This document shows, piece after piece, positions 1 to 7,827 of a DNA stretch of 64,000 nt. Origin of the DNA: Jiulongibacter sp966250325 (GTDB lineage Bacteria > Bacteroidota > Bacteroidia > Cytophagales > Spirosomataceae); contig CBINGY010000019.1 in the NCBI GenBank assembly GCA_966250325.1, positions 1 through 64,000 of the forward strand, in the 5' to 3' direction. Every line of letters starts with the position of its first letter. Position 1 is the first letter of the stretch. A program made the translations under genes and the position numbers. Under the pieces are notes generated by a model. The model did no database searches, was not told where the DNA came from, and was given only the letters and a program-made list of their open reading frames with translations.

Positions 1-131
1 AAATTAGGAAGCGTGATTTTTCCTTCAGTAAGCTTCCTGTTTGCCGGTAAATGGTAATAGTCGTTCTCCTGCCCGAAAAGGGTGTCAGAACAAACCAACA
101 GAAGAATTAGCAGGCGAAGTAAACTCATCAT
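1..131 (-). CDS. Secreted protein, N-terminal part only
   Basis: Reading leftwards from an ATG at 131 (a second ATG lies at 128), the frame stays open to the window edge. The first residues form a clear signal peptide: a short positive n-region, a leucine-rich core (SLLRLLILLLV) and a likely cleavage site after a Phe-Gly before Gln-Glu. The mature part begins with an acidic, tyrosine-rich stretch. About 43 residues are visible, too few to name a family. The gene is exported and is divergent from the small membrane protein to its right. Confidence 0.6.
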   Translation of the reverse strand, partial: MMSLLRLLILLLVCSDTLFGQENDYYHLPANRKLTEGKITLPN

Positions 132-257
132 TGCTTAAAAGTACGTACAATTCAAATCAAACGCTGTCAGGAACTAAAAAACGCCCATTTCATACAAACT
201 GAAAAGATGTTTTTGTAGTTTCGCGGTGTAATTATCAGAAACAAAATTAGAATAGAT

Positions 258-428
258 ATGTCTGCTGCCGACTCAACAAAATTACCAACCTGGCTAATGA
301 TTCTTGTATTCGTTGCCATTATGGCGATACTTGCCGTTTTTGGTGATCTGTTTACCTTTATTCTGGGCTTAATCCTGGAGATTGTGGTGTTTGCCACGGG
401 ATATAATGCGGCTCACAGCGACCATTAA
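258..428 (+). CDS. Small membrane protein, 56 aa
   Basis: An ATG at 258 opens a 56-residue frame ending in TAA at 428. After a short polar start the protein is almost wholly hydrophobic, with two predicted membrane helices (about residues 11-28 and 31-47) separated by a Gly-Asp turn, then a polar tail ending in His-Ser-Asp-His. It is not a family I recognise. The opposite-strand frame over the same bases has low-complexity, non-protein-like content and looks like its shadow. It sits just upstream of an ECF sigma factor gene, but nothing else links the two. Confidence 0.5.
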   Translation: MSAADSTKLPTWLMILVFVAIMAILAVFGDLFTFILGLILEIVVFATGYNAAHSDH

Positions 429-493
429 TTTTTTTTCTGCATCCTTTCTGTTGATTCTTCCGTATACCAATACTGAATGGACAAGGTTCTCCT

Positions 494-1051
494 TTGAATG
501 CTTTAACCGAGATAATAAACCGGTGTTTAGCAGGTGATCGTTTTGCACAGCAGCAGCTGTATAAAGATCACTACGGTCTTGCCATGTCTGTATGCTTGCG
601 GTATTGCAAAACCAAAGAAGAGGCCGCCGAGGTAGTTAATGACGGATTTTTAAAGGTATTTCAAAATCTCGCTCGTTTCGATTCCCGTCAGCCTTTCAAA
701 AACTGGTTTAAGCGAATACTTATTAATGCTTCAATTGATTTCTACAGAAATCAGAACAAACACTATTATCATCAGGATATTGATACGGCCTGGTCGGTAA
801 AAAGTGATACCCCATCATCGGAATCAAATCTGCTTGTAACAGACCTGATGAGATTGGTAGAGTCTCTGCCGATAACTTACAAAACCAGTTTTTGTTTGTT
901 TGCCATTGACGGCTACTCACATCAGGAAATTGCAGAAACGATGGGTATAAGTGTAGGAACTTCCAAGTCAAACGTATCCAGAGCACGACAAATGCTCAGA
1001 GAAAGGCTTGAGAAATCAGAACAACAAACGGCCACTATGAAATCAAAATGA
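494..1051 (+). CDS. ECF RNA polymerase sigma factor (sigma-70 family)
   Basis: The 185-residue protein has the two-domain layout of an ECF sigma factor. Region 2 (about residues 18-85) carries the aromatic and acidic core-binding surface and a WFKRILINASIDFYR-type -10 recognition helix. Region 4 (about 118-175) has a helix-turn-helix with GYSHQEIAETMGIS followed by a basic helix. No ATG fits the frame upstream; TTG at 494 is the first usual start codon and aligns with the usual family N-terminus. The stop overlaps the next start as ATGA, so translation is coupled to the membrane protein that follows, its likely regulator. Target promoters cannot be read from the sequence. Confidence 0.9.
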   Translation: MNALTEIINRCLAGDRFAQQQLYKDHYGLAMSVCLRYCKTKEEAAEVVNDGFLKVFQNLARFDSRQPFKNWFKRILINASIDFYRNQNKHYYHQDIDTAWSVKSDTPSSESNLLVTDLMRLVESLPITYKTSFCLFAIDGYSHQEIAETMGISVGTSKSNVSRARQMLRERLEKSEQQTATMKSK

Positions 1052-2361
1052 AAACCTGGAAGAACATATCAGACGAGGATCTGGATCTGTCTTTCAGAGA
1101 GGCAGCAGAAACAAATCTTCCGGAGTATGACCAATCCTCCTGGGAAAAGATGGAGGTATTACTCGACCGTACCGAACACGAAAAGGCTGGCATTTTTAAC
1201 TGGAAAAAGATAGTACTTTTTACAGGGTTATTCATTCTTTTGGGAGGAATGGGGTATTGGTTTGGTGGTCGTTATCCGTCGAGGCAATCTTCAAAGTTGA
1301 CAGGGATAAATGCAGAAAGAACACAGGAGCTGAGGAAATCTGGTAAAGAAGTTGGTGAGTCGCTTTCCTCTGAAAAAAACAGAGAGAACGTGGAAGTTGA
1401 CAGAAAGGTGAGTAAAAAAGATGAGCCCCAGGTTAATATTTCCGAATTTGAAATTGGTCTTCGACCGGGAAATAGACAGACTACTCCCAGACAGATCCCT
1501 GGAAGTAATAAAGACATGACCAGACAGGAAGGAGGAGTGAGAAAAAATGGGTTTAATGATAATCCGTTTGATACGGCAAAGGAAATATCCGGGAATCAGA
1601 GTCGCGGTTTAGAGATAACCTCAAAAAATCAAGGCACTGAAAAAAGTACAGAAAAGTTGGAGACTTTGGAAAGCTTAGGAGCTCGAGCCATTGATACAGA
1701 GAATCTCTACGAGACAGAGGTGTTATCACCGAGAAAGTTATCGACTACAAAGCCGCTACTAAAAGGAAAAGGTCTTGGCTTCAGACTTATCTTTTCGCCG
1801 GATTTTTCCTTTGTCCCGAGCTACGGTTTGCTCAGGATGGGTCATAATCTGGGCGGATTGCTTGAGTATCGAATGAATTCACGGTGGTCGGTTCAGGCCG
1901 GTGTTCTTAAATCGCAAAAATATTATTTAACAGATCCGGATCAGTATCCCTGGCCTGAACGCTGGGGAGAACGACCTTCGCAACTAAATCGCATTGATGC
2001 ATCATGTAATATGATGGATTTTCCAGTAAATGTGCGTTATAACTTTACGCAGGGTAGGAGTAATGTATTTGGTCAGGTTGGTTTGACCAGTTATCTCATG
2101 ATGAAGGAGAAATATGATTATGTTTATGAGAGCAGTTACACTACAAATGTCTATATGTCCTGGGAGGGCAAAACAGGATTTTATTCGTTGGGCGAGCTGA
2201 ATTTGTCGGGAGGTTTGGAGATGCAGTTGAACAGGAATCTTAATGTTCAGTTTGAGCCTTTTTTAAAGGTTCCATTACAAAGGGTGGGATACGGGAGTGT
2301 GAAAGTTGGTACTTTCGGTATGTTTATTTCAACAAGGATACCAATTGGTTCAGGAGAATAA
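1048..2361 (+). CDS. Membrane-anchored sigma-factor partner with C-terminal barrel-like domain
   Basis: The 437-residue protein starts inside the stop of the sigma factor gene. Residues 1-50 are soluble and acidic, like the cytoplasmic end of an anti-sigma factor. Residues 55-72 form one membrane helix. A low-complexity linker rich in Lys, Glu, Ser, Asn and Gln follows to about 225. The last 200 residues alternate aromatic and polar positions with Gly turns, like the PorT/OmpW-type outer membrane barrels of Bacteroidota. There is no cleavable signal peptide. The gene order suggests that it controls the sigma factor, but no zinc-binding anti-sigma motif is visible. The function is inferred from position and topology. 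Confidence 0.65.
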   Translation: MKTWKNISDEDLDLSFREAAETNLPEYDQSSWEKMEVLLDRTEHEKAGIFNWKKIVLFTGLFILLGGMGYWFGGRYPSRQSSKLTGINAERTQELRKSGKEVGESLSSEKNRENVEVDRKVSKKDEPQVNISEFEIGLRPGNRQTTPRQIPGSNKDMTRQEGGVRKNGFNDNPFDTAKEISGNQSRGLEITSKNQGTEKSTEKLETLESLGARAIDTENLYETEVLSPRKLSTTKPLLKGKGLGFRLIFSPDFSFVPSYGLLRMGHNLGGLLEYRMNSRWSVQAGVLKSQKYYLTDPDQYPWPERWGERPSQLNRIDASCNMMDFPVNVRYNFTQGRSNVFGQVGLTSYLMMKEKYDYVYESSYTTNVYMSWEGKTGFYSLGELNLSGGLEMQLNRNLNVQFEPFLKVPLQRVGYGSVKVGTFGMFISTRIPIGSGE

Positions 2362-2382
2362 AGCTGAATGAAACTGCAGGAA

Positions 2383-2420
2383 AGGCGTCCTCCCAAATTG
2401 GGAAGACGCTTTTTTTATTT
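2383..2420 (+). terminator. Intrinsic terminator after the sigma factor operon
   Basis: A hairpin pairs GCGTCcTCCC with GGGAaGACGC around a short AT loop and is followed by a run of seven T. It lies 20 bases after the stop of the sigma-factor partner and separates that operon from the Rieske gene. Confidence 0.85.
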
Positions 2421-2475
2421 TTAAGCAACCTCCTCTTCTTTTTTGACGTAATCCATGTACTAACAGATAAAAACT

Positions 2476-2985
2476 ATGAATAAGGAAACATTGGATCGTT
2501 CTGAGTTTATAAGAAAGCTCGGGCTGGGTTCTAAAGCACTGCTCGCATTTTATTGTCTCGGAGGAATTAGTGCCTGCAGCACTGAAAGCCCTGAGCCTGA
2601 AGATGATAATTCCGGGTCTACTGGGAATACCAATACCGGAGGATCCTCTGGAGTAACGGGAACCACCTCTGGGATTTCTGTTAACTTTACCGTTGACCTT
2701 ACCCATGCAACCTATCAAAAGCTCAAAACTGAAGGAGAGTATGTTTACGTTGATGGAATTATCATTGCCAATGCCAAAGGCACTTTGGTAGCTCTTTCCA
2801 AGGCATGTACACATGAGGGGACTTCTGTTCAATACAGGAAAAATCAGGATGACTTATTCTGCCCGAATCATAATTCGAGATTTTCCACATCTGGTTCGGT
2901 ACTTGCCTCACCTGCCAGCAAAGCACTCACAGTATATAAGACGACCCTTTCTGCCGACGGAAATACACTTACGGTAAAATCTTAA
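2476..2985 (+). CDS. Rieske [2Fe-2S] lipoprotein
   Basis: This 169-residue protein has an N-terminal export signal that ends in a lipobox (Gly-Ile-Ser-Ala before Cys34), then a Ser/Gly/Thr-rich linker to about 65. The Rieske fold follows, with cluster ligands Cys111-Thr-His113 and Cys129-Pro-Asn-His132. It is short, like stand-alone Rieske ferredoxins and unlike a full bc1 subunit. The expected role is one-electron transfer on the periplasmic side of a membrane. The next two genes on the same strand (a b561-like membrane protein and a YceI protein) probably work with it. The partner redox enzyme cannot be told from sequence. Confidence 0.88.
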   Translation: MNKETLDRSEFIRKLGLGSKALLAFYCLGGISACSTESPEPEDDNSGSTGNTNTGGSSGVTGTTSGISVNFTVDLTHATYQKLKTEGEYVYVDGIIIANAKGTLVALSKACTHEGTSVQYRKNQDDLFCPNHNSRFSTSGSVLASPASKALTVYKTTLSADGNTLTVKS

Positions 2986-2991
2986 AATTGC

Positions 2992-3624
2992 ATGATGTAC
3001 AGAATACTAGTAATATTAGTCCTGATGTTTTCACTGCAGGGATATGGCCAGGAAATATCCATGGATGACCTTATGACAGATATTCAGGCTGAGGAGACGA
3101 ATCAGTCTCTGCTCCCTGAAAAAATGTTGTTTACTCAGAGATGGTTATGGGGCGAGAAGGGGCTTTACAGGGGTATCGGGATAGCTCCTAAACAGCTTAC
3201 GGCTGAAACCCGTGAAAGAGAACTGAAGGTTCGCCGTACTTTTTTCAGAATTCATCAGGCTGCAGGATTTATAGCTGCTGGCGGTATGCTTGCTCAGGGA
3301 ATTATCGGTCCGAAGTTGTATCGGGGCGAATTTCAGATAAGAGACCTGCATGAAAGCGTGGCGTTAGGTACCAATATTGCCTATGGCACCACAGCTCTGA
3401 TGGCATTCACTGCACCACCGCCCATGGTTAACCGGAAAAAGTTTGATAATATAAAACTGCACAAAATGCTATCGGTGGTACATCTTTCGGGGATGATAGC
3501 TACAAATGTACTTGCAGAACAAGCCTCTGACGGTAATATCAACAAAAAGTGGCACCGTGCTGCTGCTTTAACCACATTTGGTGCATATACTGCGGCTATC
3601 GTATCCATTAAGCTGGAGTTTTGA
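2992..3624 (+). CDS. Four-helix b561-like membrane protein
   Basis: The 210 residues begin with a signal peptide (cleavage after Tyr-Gly, near residue 19) and a periplasmic stretch to about 82. Four hydrophobic helices follow (about 84-105, 118-140, 157-176, 188-208). Each carries a histidine at or near its start: His88, His120, His157/His164 and His188. This pattern is that of cytochrome b561-type proteins, which bind two hemes with four histidines. Heme binding is inferred, not shown. It begins 6 bases after the Rieske stop, so the two are almost certainly cotranscribed. No close named family is recognised. Confidence 0.6.
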   Translation: MMYRILVILVLMFSLQGYGQEISMDDLMTDIQAEETNQSLLPEKMLFTQRWLWGEKGLYRGIGIAPKQLTAETRERELKVRRTFFRIHQAAGFIAAGGMLAQGIIGPKLYRGEFQIRDLHESVALGTNIAYGTTALMAFTAPPPMVNRKKFDNIKLHKMLSVVHLSGMIATNVLAEQASDGNINKKWHRAAALTTFGAYTAAIVSIKLEF

Positions 3625-3685
3625 CAGGTGATCTGCTCCGAATAAGACCAACAAGATTGCTCTTCCCAACCTTTAATTTAAGATC

Positions 3686-4240
3686 ATGAAAAAATTAGCT
3701 ATTTGCATTACCGCCATTTATTTCTTTGCCTTTACAAAGGGTATAGGCCAGGACACCAGGAAGATTGTTGCGGATGTATCCGCTTCTTCCATTATGTATG
3801 CCATGAGCCATCCTCTTCATAACTTTGAAGCCACAAGTAAGGAGTTTAAGGCTGTTGCGGCCTATAACATGGCAAGTAAAAAGATTGAGTTGATTGCAGT
3901 GACTGCTGCCATTAAAAGCTTTGATAGCGGAAACTCAAACCGTGACTCGCATATGATTGAGGCTACAGAAGCCTTAAAGTACCCGAACGTCACTTTCTCA
4001 GGAAATGAGATCAGCTATTCCGGAGAGAAAATTTCGGCCAAAGGTAAATTGACATTTCATGGGGTTTCAAAACCCTTTACCATTACGGGTGTTCAAAAAC
4101 TAACGGATAAAAAAATGGTGGTTACCGGTTCTTTTGATGTGAATATGACCGACTTTGGAATTAAACCGCCAAGTCTGATGGGGTTATCGACGGATGAAGA
4201 AATCAAAATGAAGTATACGCTTACATTTTCCATAGAATAG
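3686..4240 (+). CDS. YceI family periplasmic protein
   Basis: The 184-residue protein has a signal peptide (cleaved after Gly-Ile-Gly, near residue 21) and the lipocalin-like YceI fold. Visible hallmarks are the initial VSASSIMYAMSHPLHNF block, the DSGNSNRDSHM loop, the KYPNVTF strand and the paired strands LTFHGVSKPFTI. YceI proteins bind isoprenoid lipids, including quinone tails, in the periplasm. It is third in line after the Rieske and b561-like genes, which makes quinone or isoprenoid binding in a redox chain a reasonable guess. A terminator follows directly. Confidence 0.9.
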   Translation: MKKLAICITAIYFFAFTKGIGQDTRKIVADVSASSIMYAMSHPLHNFEATSKEFKAVAAYNMASKKIELIAVTAAIKSFDSGNSNRDSHMIEATEALKYPNVTFSGNEISYSGEKISAKGKLTFHGVSKPFTITGVQKLTDKKMVVTGSFDVNMTDFGIKPPSLMGLSTDEEIKMKYTLTFSIE

Positions 4241-4255
4241 ATAGCTGAAAAAAAA

Positions 4256-4283
4256 GAGCCTGTCAAATTTATTTGACAGGCTC
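4256..4283. terminator. Bidirectional terminator between yceI-like gene and gldN
   Basis: A perfect 13-bp inverted repeat (GAGCCTGTCAAAT and its complement) has only two bases in the middle. A-rich sequence lies on the left and T-containing sequence on the right. It stands between two convergent genes and can serve both strands. Confidence 0.85.
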
Positions 4284-4304
4284 CTGAAAATCTTTCGGGG
4301 ACGA

Positions 4305-5255
4305 TTAATATTCCCACAAATTATGTTCCCACTCCACGAGTTCGTACTCCTTTTCCTGTGATTTGTAAAGTGCTTCCTGAGGTGATTTATATAGCTCATC
4401 CAGGTACTTGTTCTGCGAGTTTGAAGTTTTCACGATACGACCATGAAACAGCCTCAGTTCAAAAGCATCTGCAAGATTAATATTTTTTGCAGTATTTGCT
4501 TCGTTGAACCAAACTGCATCGGGATTGTTCTTGAAAAACTGCTCCAGATCAATGTATTTGAAAGTAGCCAATGTTTTCTCAAGTCCGTCGGTTGAATTTT
4601 CAGCAGGGATTTTAACAGAAATCGTCTGAATGTCAAAATACTGACGGGAACGCTGTCTGTCGAAAATCCAGTCTTCCTTCATTTCCAGGATGTAGAAATC
4701 CTGAGGAAACATGTAGTATCCGTTATCTGCGGCCGTTGAGGCGGCTGCAGTTTGTGTTCCATTCTGACTGTTGTCATTACTCTTCGCGGGAGCGGCACCG
4801 CCATCTCCCCAGCCATCATCTGTACCGGAGTTGGCACCGGAATTTCCTCCGCCACCCCAGCCATCATCTTCTGATTCTGTTCCGAATCCCGCATCGATTT
4901 CCGCCTGGCTCAGACCACCACCTTCAAAACGTTTAAACATTCGTTCATTAAACTGATCGAGTGTAAGACGCTCTTTAAGTGTTTCGTCAGAATAGGCATC
5001 AAGAATACCCGTTTTAACTCCTTCTATCAGGTATTTGGTAATCTCATTGTTATTGGCAAACAATGGCTGATTCTGCTTCTCACGTAAATCTACCCTTCTC
5101 CAAAGAGTTACTTTTTTTGCAACGTTCGATTCATGCACTGGACGAAGAGACAGCGGATTTAGTCCGTTATCCGATTTTTCCTGCCCCAATGCTAGCTGAC
5201 TAACGGCCAGGCCGGTAAGTACAGCAAACGCTTTAATGTTTTTCATCTTTTTCAT
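4305..5255 (-). CDS. gldN: Gliding motility / T9SS ring protein GldN (PorN)
   Basis: GldN is a periplasmic partner of GldK in the ring below the outer membrane of the type IX secretion system. The 316-residue protein starts with a signal peptide (cleaved near Ala-Leu-Gly, residue 24). The conserved N-terminal region has VTLWRRVDLREKQNQPLF. The C-terminal half has the family signature KEDWIFDRQRS and an acidic tryptophan-rich end. An unusual Asp-Gly-Trp-rich insertion (about 127-160) contains two copies of DDGWG. It is last in the porP-gldKLMN run, 5 bases after gldM. Confidence 0.95.
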   Translation of the reverse strand: MKKMKNIKAFAVLTGLAVSQLALGQEKSDNGLNPLSLRPVHESNVAKKVTLWRRVDLREKQNQPLFANNNEITKYLIEGVKTGILDAYSDETLKERLTLDQFNERMFKRFEGGGLSQAEIDAGFGTESEDDGWGGGGNSGANSGTDDGWGDGGAAPAKSNDNSQNGTQTAAASTAADNGYYMFPQDFYILEMKEDWIFDRQRSRQYFDIQTISVKIPAENSTDGLEKTLATFKYIDLEQFFKNNPDAVWFNEANTAKNINLADAFELRLFHGRIVKTSNSQNKYLDELYKSPQEALYKSQEKEYELVEWEHNLWEY

Positions 5256-5260
5256 TTTTA

Positions 5261-6877
5261 TTAATTCAGAGGAATCTGCACGGTCATATCACCTATGTTA
5301 ACTTCTTCAAGTTCACCTTTGAAGTTTTTACGCATCACCTTTTTGATAGTGATTACATAACGATCGCCGGAGGCTGCATTGCGTGCAAGCTCAGAAATAT
5401 TTTGATTTCCGGAAACTCCTTTCAGACTTCCCTTGGGTCTTGTACCATTTGCCAGGAATACATCAAATTCAGTAACCCTGAAATTTGCATCGTCCGGGTT
5501 GTTACTTTTAAAGTCCTCATCTGCGAGAGCTACTGCGTTTATTGTTCTGACAGAAGAAGCAGGTAAACCACGCTGGCTTACATTGTCCGTAACAGGTTGC
5601 CCGTTTGCCAGGATTTGTATCGACGGCTTTGGTACTCTACGCACTTTAAAAGGAAATGACTGAAGGTTAACGCCTTCGTTCTGAACGTTCAGAATTACTT
5701 TGGCTGCATTTGGAACCACGGTAACGTTCCCTCCGCCACCAGGAATAAACTCAGCACCTTCACCATTGAAAGTCGGCTTAAAGAGCGGACCTAAACCAGG
5801 TGAGGTGGTTACCAGTTTATTTGCACAACGCAAGTAAAGTGCAGGCAATGAACCAGATTCCAACTGTACAGACGGCTTTAGAACCGTGTAACTTTCTTCC
5901 TGAGTAACCTGCTCAATAGTTCCATCTGGCTTAGGGTAAGAAATACTGGCGGTATATGACCGTTTTAAAAGGCCATTTTTGTCGTACTCTCCACCTTGAG
6001 CCGTTACTTCGTAAGTTGCCTTTCCGTCAACTACGCTAAGAGCTGTTCCATTGATGCTAATACGAGGGGTAATTGCACTTGAATACGCTCCGATGGCTAC
6101 ATCAGCTTTGTATTTCTGACCTGCTACAACCGTTCTTGCATCGGGAATAACTACGGCGAAAATCTTGTCAAACTTGATTTCTTTAGCTCCTACTTGCTGA
6201 GCCAGATAATTCAGCACCTCTGTCTCCTGCCTTCTTATCTCAGATTGCTTCTGACTTAGAGCAGCAAATGCCGCAGCCACTGGTGTTGCTGAGAACATGG
6301 CAGTAGGGAAATCCTTGTTCAGCTCTCCAGGATCTTTGGTTCCTGCGTAGGCGGGATCATCCTTCGCATCCGGTGCCAGATCAGAGAGGGTGACTTTACC
6401 GCCCGAGAGCGAATTGAGTGTTTCAGTATACGCTCTGAGCTTGGTTTGTAGTTCATAACCCAGACCCGATTTACTGCTCGCGGGACCTATAAATAGGTTG
6501 GCAATTTTCTCTTCTTCGGCCAGATTTCTTGTAATCTGCGTTTCAGGATCTATACCTCCTCCAGCTTCTATAATTTGATTTCTCAGAGATTCCACATATC
6601 CGTTTATTTCGGAAGTAGCCTCTCTTACTTTGTTGGCGTTGTTAAGCAACGTGACGTATTCAGGTTTGTTACCCGCTTTATCTACTGCTTCTTTCATGGC
6701 ATTTATAATCCTTGAGTTGGATTCATTTGCCGAAGAATTGGCAGCTTGAAGGCTTTTATCAATCGTCAGAAATTTTTTCAATATCGAATCACTTACCTGT
6801 AATGCCAACATCGCTGTCAACACCAGATACATCATATTGATCATTTTCTGACGAGGTGATTCTTTTCCACCAGCCAT
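5261..6877 (-). CDS. gldM: Gliding motility / T9SS motor protein GldM (PorM)
   Basis: GldM forms, with GldL, the proton-driven inner membrane motor of the type IX secretion system, and its long periplasmic part reaches GldK/GldN. The 538-residue protein has the typical start (MAGGKESPRQKMINMMYLVL), with one membrane helix at about 14-32. Helical and then beta-rich periplasmic domains D1-D4 follow, including conserved phrases such as KPDGTIEQVTQEESYTVLKP. Length matches the family. It lies between gldL (52-base gap) and gldN (5-base gap) on the minus strand. Confidence 0.96.
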   Translation of the reverse strand: MAGGKESPRQKMINMMYLVLTAMLALQVSDSILKKFLTIDKSLQAANSSANESNSRIINAMKEAVDKAGNKPEYVTLLNNANKVREATSEINGYVESLRNQIIEAGGGIDPETQITRNLAEEEKIANLFIGPASSKSGLGYELQTKLRAYTETLNSLSGGKVTLSDLAPDAKDDPAYAGTKDPGELNKDFPTAMFSATPVAAAFAALSQKQSEIRRQETEVLNYLAQQVGAKEIKFDKIFAVVIPDARTVVAGQKYKADVAIGAYSSAITPRISINGTALSVVDGKATYEVTAQGGEYDKNGLLKRSYTASISYPKPDGTIEQVTQEESYTVLKPSVQLESGSLPALYLRCANKLVTTSPGLGPLFKPTFNGEGAEFIPGGGGNVTVVPNAAKVILNVQNEGVNLQSFPFKVRRVPKPSIQILANGQPVTDNVSQRGLPASSVRTINAVALADEDFKSNNPDDANFRVTEFDVFLANGTRPKGSLKGVSGNQNISELARNAASGDRYVITIKKVMRKNFKGELEEVNIGDMTVQIPLN

Positions 6878-6929
6878 AGTTCGTTTCTTTTAATCGGTTT
6901 AAAATCGGTTAAATCAGGGGTAATTAAGT

Positions 6930-7739
6930 TCAGCTACCTTTCATTGCAGAAAGCATGCTTCCGTATACGGAGTTCAAAGAGGTCAGATTGTTTGTAAGCT
7001 TGTTCAATTCCTCTTTGAAATGTTGCGTATCTTTCGATGCTTCAGACATATCATTCATGGCACTAGAGAGATTGCTGTAAAAAGCATTCATAGCTTTCAG
7101 GTGCTTATTGGTATCCTGAAGCTCAAGTTCATAAACGGCATTCAAAGCTCCCATGTTCTGAGTAATTCTCTGGAATTGATCACGGTACTCCTGGGCATCT
7201 TTGGTGGCATCTGCCATGCTGTTCATAGCCGTTACTGCTACTCCGTAAGCAGAATTCATTTCTCCTACTTTTGAGGCAGCAGCTTTGACGTTACCTGCGT
7301 ATTCATTGGTAGCAACGGTGGCATCGGCAATACTTCCCAGGTTAGACACCGTATCCGTAAGTTTAGAGAAGCTACCTTTCAATTTGTCAAAAATCTCAGA
7401 ATTTAAACCTGATGATGCCAGCATATCATCCATTTTGGAAGTAAGTCCAATGTTCGAAGAGGCAGCAGCTCTTACCGGAGCCGGGCCGTCAAAATTATCA
7501 GATAGTTCGGGATATACTTTTTCCCATTGATATTCTACGGATGGTCTTAGAAAAGACTGAAAGGCATAAATTAAAAAGATAACTGCTTCTGTTCCCAATC
7601 CAAGCGGAAGGGCCACACCTGCCCAGTCGTAGTGCATGATTTTACCCATTGCACCGATAATTACAACCGCGGCTCCCAATCCGTAAACAAATGGAATGAA
7701 TTTATCCCAGAAAAAGCTAGGTCCGTTGCTTGCTGCCAT
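6930..7739 (-). CDS. gldL: Gliding motility / T9SS motor protein GldL (PorL)
   Basis: This is the inner membrane partner of GldM. The 269-residue protein has two adjacent membrane helices near the N-terminus (about 12-30 and 40-62, with the family phrase GAMGKIMHYDWAG) and a conserved glutamate in the second (GTEAVIFLIY), the residue expected in proton conduction. The rest is a long cytoplasmic coiled-coil region with repeated heptads and recurring blocks (MNSMADATKDAQ, MNDMSEASKDTQ). A hairpin terminator precedes it, separating it from gldK. Confidence 0.96.
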   Translation of the reverse strand: MAASNGPSFFWDKFIPFVYGLGAAVVIIGAMGKIMHYDWAGVALPLGLGTEAVIFLIYAFQSFLRPSVEYQWEKVYPELSDNFDGPAPVRAAASSNIGLTSKMDDMLASSGLNSEIFDKLKGSFSKLTDTVSNLGSIADATVATNEYAGNVKAAASKVGEMNSAYGVAVTAMNSMADATKDAQEYRDQFQRITQNMGALNAVYELELQDTNKHLKAMNAFYSNLSSAMNDMSEASKDTQHFKEELNKLTNNLTSLNSVYGSMLSAMKGS

Positions 7740-7774
7740 TAGAGTTCTTATTTAATGAATTTGTTAGTTAATAA

Positions 7775-7812
7775 TTGGTTTATAAAAAGCGGAGAATGAG
7801 GTCATTCTCCGC
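7775..7812 (-). terminator. Intrinsic terminator or attenuator between gldK and gldL
   Basis: On the minus strand a perfect 11-bp hairpin (GCGGAGAATGA and its complement, positions 7789-7812) is followed at once by TTTTTATAAA. It sits in the 88-base gap after gldK and before gldL. A leaky terminator here would give more gldK than gldLMN transcript, or gldLMN may have its own start. Confidence 0.75.
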
Positions 7813-7827
7813 CTGAGGTTCATTTGA

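Noticed and set aside
167..397. 76-residue minus-strand frame opposite the small membrane protein
   Set aside because: The plus-strand frame has a good start, membrane helices and a clean stop. The minus frame looks like its shadow.
6878..6929. Near-direct repeat (ATCGGTTTAAA / ATCGGTTAAAT) between gldL and gldM
   Set aside because: It is too short and AT-rich to separate from chance; no feature is claimed.
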